A DNA stretch of 64,000 nucleotides, taken from contig JAPWKE010000001.1 of NCBI GenBank assembly GCA_028283655.1, positions 89,082 through 153,081 on the forward strand, read 5' to 3'. Positions within the stretch are counted from its first letter, which is position 1, and every line of letters starts with the position of its first letter. A model generated the notes under the pieces. It saw nothing but the letters and a program-made list of their open reading frames with translations, did no database searches and was not told the DNA's origin. Below are positions 59,559 to 64,000 of this stretch, in pieces. Made by a program: the position numbers and the translations under genes. This stretch comes from Acidobacteriaceae bacterium. GTDB taxonomy: Bacteria > Acidobacteriota > Terriglobia > Terriglobales > Acidobacteriaceae.

Positions 59559-62084
59559 TTAGACCGTAACGCCGCCCATGACCGGATCCGTAAAGCTCGA
59601 GCGCCCGGTTTCCACGCGGCCTGCAAAGCGCGTGCTGACCGTCTCGCCCTTTACGCTGACGGTGTAGTCATACCAGCCGTGATGTCTGGAGGCGTTCAGA
59701 GGGACCGCCAGCTTCGCGCCCGGCTCCAGCTTCAGCTCATGCCGCTGCTTGCTGTAAGCGTTCTCTGCCACCACGACGTTCACCGCCCTGGTGGAGTCGT
59801 TGCGCAACTGCGCCAGTACGTTGCCGGTAATCGTGCCGCTTGTGCGTTCGTATACGCAGTGCGCTACCACGGGGGAGAGCGTTCCCTGCGCCTGGAACGA
59901 GCGGAAGAATCCGTTTGGCGCGTGGACTTCGATGTCCACCTTGCCGTCGCGGAACATCTCGACGGGGATACCTTCCTGCATGGTGTCTCCCGGCTTCACG
60001 ACAAACGTTGCCACCGCCATGTTCTGGTTGTTCGCGCCGCGCTCGATCACACCGGCCGCGCGCTTGGTGTTGCGGATGTACACGTTGAACGGAGCGCCGT
60101 TGCTGCGCTCACCATGCACGCCTCCGCCAGCGCGGAAGGCCAGCCGGAAGATCTTGCCGTCCGGCGAAAGGCCGCCCTCGCAGTAAAGCTCATACGGCAG
60201 AGCGTTCGAAGGACGAATGCCCGGCTCCTGCCGCGAAGCGTTCGGATACGTCGCGCGGTTCGCATTGTAGGCAGACATCTGCTGCGGCGTCAGCTTCAGA
60301 TAATTCGACGGCACTTCCTTGTAACGCGCCTTCTGAATGCTTTCGACATACTCGTTGCGGTCCAGGAACGGCAGCTTGGCTTCGGTGTTGTCCGCGGGGC
60401 GGAAGCACGAGGTCAGATCGCCGCAGATCGCTCGGCGGAACTGGCTCATGTTCTCCTCATGCACCTTTTTGCCGAACTTCTTCTCCACGAACGCCTCAAT
60501 CAACTGCAGTGAAGACGTGTGATCGCAAAGCTCCGAGTTGACCCAGCCACCGCGACTCCACGGAGACGCCACGACCATCGGCACGCGAAAACCCAGGCCG
60601 ATCGGCCCGCTGCGCGCGTTGTGCTTCGGTACGCCCTGCGCTAGCTCATCCGGCGAGTAGGAGTACTCCAGCGCTACGTCGATCCCTTCGGACGCGCGTC
60701 CGGTCGCCTTGTTCTGCGGGTCCGGCGCCACGTAGGACGGGCCATGGTCAAAGTAGCCGTCATTCTCGTCGTACGTCAGGATGAAGATCGTCTTCTTCCA
60801 GACCTCAGCGTTGCTGGTCAGAATATCCATCGCCTCTGAGACGAACCACGCGCCGTACCAGGGGTGCGCCGGGTGGTCGGAGAACTTGCCCGGCGGCACC
60901 AGCCAGGAAACCGTTGGCAGCGTGCCTTCCTTCACATCCTCGCGGAACTGATAGAGCACGTCACCCTTGGGTACATTCATGCTGCGATTGTGTCCGTCGT
61001 CTTCAAACGCAATCGGCTCCAGCGAGTGGTAGTTCTCGTCGCCCACGTTTGTTACAAATGCGCGCATGTGCAGTTCCTGCTGCGCTTCGGGCAACTGCGT
61101 CAGCGATCCGCCGTGCTCCAACTGGTCCTGCAGAGCCTTCAATGCATCGTGCTTCTGACTTAGCGCGGCTTCGTGATCGCTCTTCATCGTTGCGTCCACG
61201 GTCTCGCCTTGAAGCTGCGCAATGTCTGCCTTCAACGCGTCGATCTGTGACTGCAGCTTCTTCGTGCTGGCGTTGGTCAGATTCACGTTGTAGCAACCAA
61301 AGTGCTCCAGCACATTGCCCACGTTGCAAAGCCACTCATGCTCTTCATGCGGCAGCGCGGCGACGTTTACTTCGTTCTGGTACACGTTCCAGGTCACGCC
61401 TGCTTCGCTCAGCCGCTCAGGAAAGGTCTTCCACTTCAGCTTGCTGTGGTACTGGTCGTTTCGCATGAAGACGGCCGAGTTTGCCTTCTGTTCATCGCGA
61501 ATCGTCCCGGTCCACAGCATCGAGCGGTTCGGTGTCGTGCTCGACATTACGGAACAGTAATGTTGATCGCAGACCGTAAACGCATCGGCCATCGCAAAGT
61601 AGAACGGAATGTCCTCGCGTGTGTAGTGGCCCATTGTGATCGGCACATCGTGATAGTCCACGTTGCTCGAACGCTTCGCATCGATCCACGCATTGTGGTG
61701 CCCGTGGTTCCAGGCGTCGACCTGGGAGTTGCGCGAGTGGGGAATCGACCCCATCCACGTAATCTTGGTGTCGCGAATATCCAGACGCCACGGGATATAG
61801 GTGTCGCCGTTCGCGTTCGTCTGCATAAAGATGGAGTTGTCGTTCGCCTGCCGGATCGCACGCGGGTCGTTGAAGCCGCGCACTCCCTGGAGTGTTCCGA
61901 ACGCATGGTCGAACGAGCGGTTCTCCTGCATCAACACCACGATATGTTCGGCATCGGCCCACGTTGTTCCGGGGTCTGGCGCAATCGCGAACGCCTTGCG
62001 CACTGAGAGCGGAATGCCGCCTGCAAAGCCTGTGGCTCCTGCGATCATTGCTGCCGATTTAAGAAAATTACGCCGTGATTGCAT
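59559..62084 (-). CDS. Phospholipase C, phosphocholine-specific type, Tat-exported
   Basis: 841 residues. Twin-arginine signal (SRRNFLKSAAMIAGATGFAGG). Phosphoesterase core: EHIVVLMQENRSFDHAFGTL, DQHYCSVMSSTTPNRSMLWTG, VSWLVPPGKFSDHPAHP, LTYDENDGYFDHG and GFRVPMVVASPWSRGGWV; two C-terminal DUF756-type beta domains follow (about residues 600-840). An insertion of about 60 residues (about 270-330: STKKLQSQIDALKADIAQL and following) is predicted coiled coil and is not a usual part of the fold. Family enzymes hydrolyse phosphatidylcholine or related lipids; true substrate unproven. Start at 62084 lacks a good SD. Confidence 0.92.
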   Translation of the reverse strand: MQSRRNFLKSAAMIAGATGFAGGIPLSVRKAFAIAPDPGTTWADAEHIVVLMQENRSFDHAFGTLQGVRGFNDPRAIRQANDNSIFMQTNANGDTYIPWRLDIRDTKITWMGSIPHSRNSQVDAWNHGHHNAWIDAKRSSNVDYHDVPITMGHYTREDIPFYFAMADAFTVCDQHYCSVMSSTTPNRSMLWTGTIRDEQKANSAVFMRNDQYHSKLKWKTFPERLSEAGVTWNVYQNEVNVAALPHEEHEWLCNVGNVLEHFGCYNVNLTNASTKKLQSQIDALKADIAQLQGETVDATMKSDHEAALSQKHDALKALQDQLEHGGSLTQLPEAQQELHMRAFVTNVGDENYHSLEPIAFEDDGHNRSMNVPKGDVLYQFREDVKEGTLPTVSWLVPPGKFSDHPAHPWYGAWFVSEAMDILTSNAEVWKKTIFILTYDENDGYFDHGPSYVAPDPQNKATGRASEGIDVALEYSYSPDELAQGVPKHNARSGPIGLGFRVPMVVASPWSRGGWVNSELCDHTSSLQLIEAFVEKKFGKKVHEENMSQFRRAICGDLTSCFRPADNTEAKLPFLDRNEYVESIQKARYKEVPSNYLKLTPQQMSAYNANRATYPNASRQEPGIRPSNALPYELYCEGGLSPDGKIFRLAFRAGGGVHGERSNGAPFNVYIRNTKRAAGVIERGANNQNMAVATFVVKPGDTMQEGIPVEMFRDGKVDIEVHAPNGFFRSFQAQGTLSPVVAHCVYERTSGTITGNVLAQLRNDSTRAVNVVVAENAYSKQRHELKLEPGAKLAVPLNASRHHGWYDYTVSVKGETVSTRFAGRVETGRSSFTDPVMGGVTV

Positions 62085-62505
62085 CTTTCGTTCCGCCCTG
62101 TTCCCGCATTCGTTGCGAAGTGTCGATGCCCCCAACGGTAGCGCGTGATTATTACAGTCAAGCTACACCGCACCGTGTATCACCCGTGTCGTGTTCGCAT
62201 ATCACCCGTGTTTTCCCCACAAAATCGCACTCTGTCATAGATTATTCGCATTCCATTTACTGTCCTGTTGCGATTACGGAGACGCCTCTCCCATAAGCTT
62301 CAGGCATCGCAATCTGAATCGCGGGACGAGAATCGCACCAGGCCTTCAGCCTGCTGACACTATCGACCGTCTGCGAAAAATTACACGCGCCTGGTTTTGC
62401 TGAGTAACAAAAGGCCACCTGCTGCTTCCGCAGCGGGCACGCCCTTGCTCGGCCTTGGCCCGGCGAATCTACGCGCTGCGCAAACCCGCGCAGAGGAGTC
62501 TGTAC
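62085..62505. other. Divergent intergenic region with hairpins
   Basis: 421 bp. It contains ATCACCCGTGT twice (about 62178-62188 and 62200-62212), an 8-bp hairpin CCTGCTGC/GCAGCGGG (about 62418-62437) and a 6-bp hairpin CTGCGC/GCGCAG (62476-62493) that touches the SD of the next gene. No known riboswitch class could be matched. Confidence 0.4.
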
Positions 62506-64000
62506 GTGAAGCGTTTCAAGCTCAGCCCTGTCGACCTCGTGCACCGATTTATCGGTCTCGCACTCTTCGCTCTCATTGCGCTTCTCCCGCTCGTGGCGCA
62601 CGCCTCTGCCGGCAACAACAACCTCAAGATCGTCGCTTACTATGGCGCGGGCAACCTCTCCAAGTCGGAGTACGGCCGCGATACGATCCTCCTCTTCAAT
62701 CCAACGCAGGCCCCCATCGCGATGAACGGCTGGAGCATCCAGACCGGCAGCACCAGCGGCGCGTTCACCTCCGCGATCTATCAGCTACCCAATGTCACAA
62801 TTCCTGCGGGCGGTTATTACGCTATTGCTGCCAGCGGCGCCAGCTATACCTCGGGCTCGGCCTGCACGGGCGTGAACTGCAATACGAACTACGCCTACGA
62901 CTACGAACTCAAGACGATCGAAGGCACCGCCACCGCGACAGACAATATCCTCGCCAGCACGGCGACGACCATCGCACTGGCGAATACAACTTCGCCGCTC
63001 GGTAGCTGCCCCACCACCTCCACGGGACTCGTCGACATGCTCGGCGTCGGTGCGGTCGATGGCAGCGCGGTTGTTACCTGCTGGGCAGGTGGCGGTTCCG
63101 CTCCTTACACACCTTCTTCGCTTAACGGTGCGACCACCAGCATTCACAGCGTGGTCTACGCTTACGGCACGGTCCGCAAAAACCGTTGCATCGATACGTT
63201 CAACAATGCAGCGGACTACCAGCTCGGCTACATCGACTTCGAGAACTCCGCGTCGACACCGAAGCCTTGCCCCACAGGCAATCAGCTTACGGTTTCTGCA
63301 GCGCAGGCTGTCCCAAGCAAACTTACGCTGAACACTGCCTCCTTGATCACGGCAAACGTAACGCCTGCTACCTCGCCCGCAAGCACAGGGCTGACGGTCA
63401 CCGCCGACCTCACGAACCTCGGCCTCTCGGCCACCACGCAGCTCTACGACGACGGCACACACGGCGACATCACCGCCAACGACGGCGTCTACTCTGCCAC
63501 GATCACGCCGACCAAAGGCACTGGTGAAGTCCTCGGCCTCATCGTCACCGCGACCGACACCCAGGGTGACACCGCTACCAGCAGCATCCCGGCTTCCGTT
63601 GGTGGCAACGTCCCCGGCCCTGGCAACAATAACCTGCGCATCGTGGCCTGGTACGGTGCGGGCAACCTCTCCGGCTCGCAGTACGCTCGCGATACGGTCA
63701 TCCTCTTCAACCCCACGCAGGCGGCTATCGCGATGAATAGCTGGTCGCTGCAGACGGGCAGCACCACTGGTTCTTTCACCACCGTCTACCAGTTACCCAA
63801 CACAACGATCCCTGCGGGCGGATACTACGCCATTGCAGGTAGTGGTACGGGCTATATCTCCAGCAGCGGTTGCAGCTCCACGGACTGCCAGGCAGCCTAT
63901 GCCTACGACTATCAGCTCAAGACGCAGGAGGGCACCGCGACCACCACCGACAACGATCTTTCGAGCACCGCTGTCAGCGTTGCCCTGGTCGATCAGCAGA
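62506..64000 (+). CDS. Secreted lamin-tail-domain repeat protein, 3' partial
   Basis: The frame from the GTG at 62506 stays open to the window end (498 codons), so the gene continues. SD AGAGGAG lies 7 nt upstream. Signal peptide GLALFALIALLPLVAHASA. Two long repeats begin NNNLKIVAYYGAGNL (from 62614) and NNNLRIVAWYGAGNL (from 63625), 337 codons apart; each has the lamin-tail-like pattern DTxxLFNPTQxxIAMNxWS ... IPAGGYYAIA. Between them lies an Ig-like segment (LYDDGTHGDITANDGVYSATIT) of the 'choice-of-anchor X' type. Likely an extracellular adhesive or nuclease-associated surface protein; no enzyme domain is visible so far. Confidence 0.85.
   Translation, partial: MKRFKLSPVDLVHRFIGLALFALIALLPLVAHASAGNNNLKIVAYYGAGNLSKSEYGRDTILLFNPTQAPIAMNGWSIQTGSTSGAFTSAIYQLPNVTIPAGGYYAIAASGASYTSGSACTGVNCNTNYAYDYELKTIEGTATATDNILASTATTIALANTTSPLGSCPTTSTGLVDMLGVGAVDGSAVVTCWAGGGSAPYTPSSLNGATTSIHSVVYAYGTVRKNRCIDTFNNAADYQLGYIDFENSASTPKPCPTGNQLTVSAAQAVPSKLTLNTASLITANVTPATSPASTGLTVTADLTNLGLSATTQLYDDGTHGDITANDGVYSATITPTKGTGEVLGLIVTATDTQGDTATSSIPASVGGNVPGPGNNNLRIVAWYGAGNLSGSQYARDTVILFNPTQAAIAMNSWSLQTGSTTGSFTTVYQLPNTTIPAGGYYAIAGSGTGYISSSGCSSTDCQAAYAYDYQLKTQEGTATTTDNDLSSTAVSVALVDQQ

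Noticed and set aside
62085-62505. Cyclic-di-GMP or cobalamin riboswitch
   Set aside because: Hairpins exist but the conserved cores of those classes could not be found by eye.

Overview
The window looks like a chromosomal segment of an Acidobacteriota bacterium, most likely family Acidobacteriaceae (Terriglobus/Granulicella-like). This is an inference from gene content: two exported von Willebrand A proteins of the VWFA-related acidobacterial type, a very large Oar-like TonB receptor with an N-terminal carboxypeptidase-regulatory-like domain, tandem YncE-like propeller lipoproteins, DUF2911 and DUF2164 proteins, an M61 glycyl-aminopeptidase-like protease, and a GC-rich sequence throughout. 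Nearly all of it is ordinary core or secretome DNA. No phage, IS element or CRISPR array is visible.

Layout: 1-5.5 kb holds the 3' part of an M13 endopeptidase, two paralogous propeller lipoproteins and metal-dependent kdsA. 5.6-14 kb holds a DnaC/IstB-like ATPase, rpmE with a long leader, an AT-richer Fic gene, dusB, an aldo/keto reductase, a 623-residue protein with a nuclease-like C-terminus and a DinB protein. 14-20.3 kb holds a DUF1906-like lipoprotein, the TldD/TldE pair with a small zinc-binding-type protein between them, and an M61 protease. 20.3-29.6 kb holds a YihY membrane protein, a polysaccharide deacetylase, a TonB receptor plus sulfatase operon, tRNA-Arg(CCG), a DUF2911 protein and a GxxExxY protein. 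29.6-41 kb carries all glycine cleavage components encoded here (gcvPB, gcvPA, gcvH, gcvT) scattered among other genes: a degenerate kinase plus SPOR protein, a run of small membrane proteins, and an mhq-like dioxygenase/hydrolase/MarR operon. 41-51.3 kb holds PPK2, tatA, glgC, a DMT transporter, two VWA proteins and an NPP-type phosphodiesterase. 51.4-59.5 kb is a complete minus-strand histidine operon (hisI-G-x-D-C-x-B-x-H-F-A) without hisE. 59.5-64 kb holds a Tat-exported phospholipase C and the 5' part of a repeat-containing secreted protein.

The strongest new observation is upstream of hisI: a 27-codon leader ORF with its own Shine-Dalgarno sequence, seven His codons within nine, and a U-tailed terminator 40 nt after its stop. 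A hand-found alternative pairing could compete with that terminator. This is the full architecture of ribosome-mediated histidine attenuation. A second recurring pattern is a -10-like hexamer 5-7 nt upstream of start codons lacking Shine-Dalgarno sequences (kdsA, tldD, M61 protease, gcvH and others), which suggests leaderless transcripts.

Functionally the region links amino-acid and one-carbon metabolism (his, gcv), envelope building (kdsA, deacetylase, PPK2, tatA) and a secreted hydrolase set (M13, M61, sulfatase, phospholipase C, NPP phosphodiesterase). Two of those secreted enzymes carry Tat signals.
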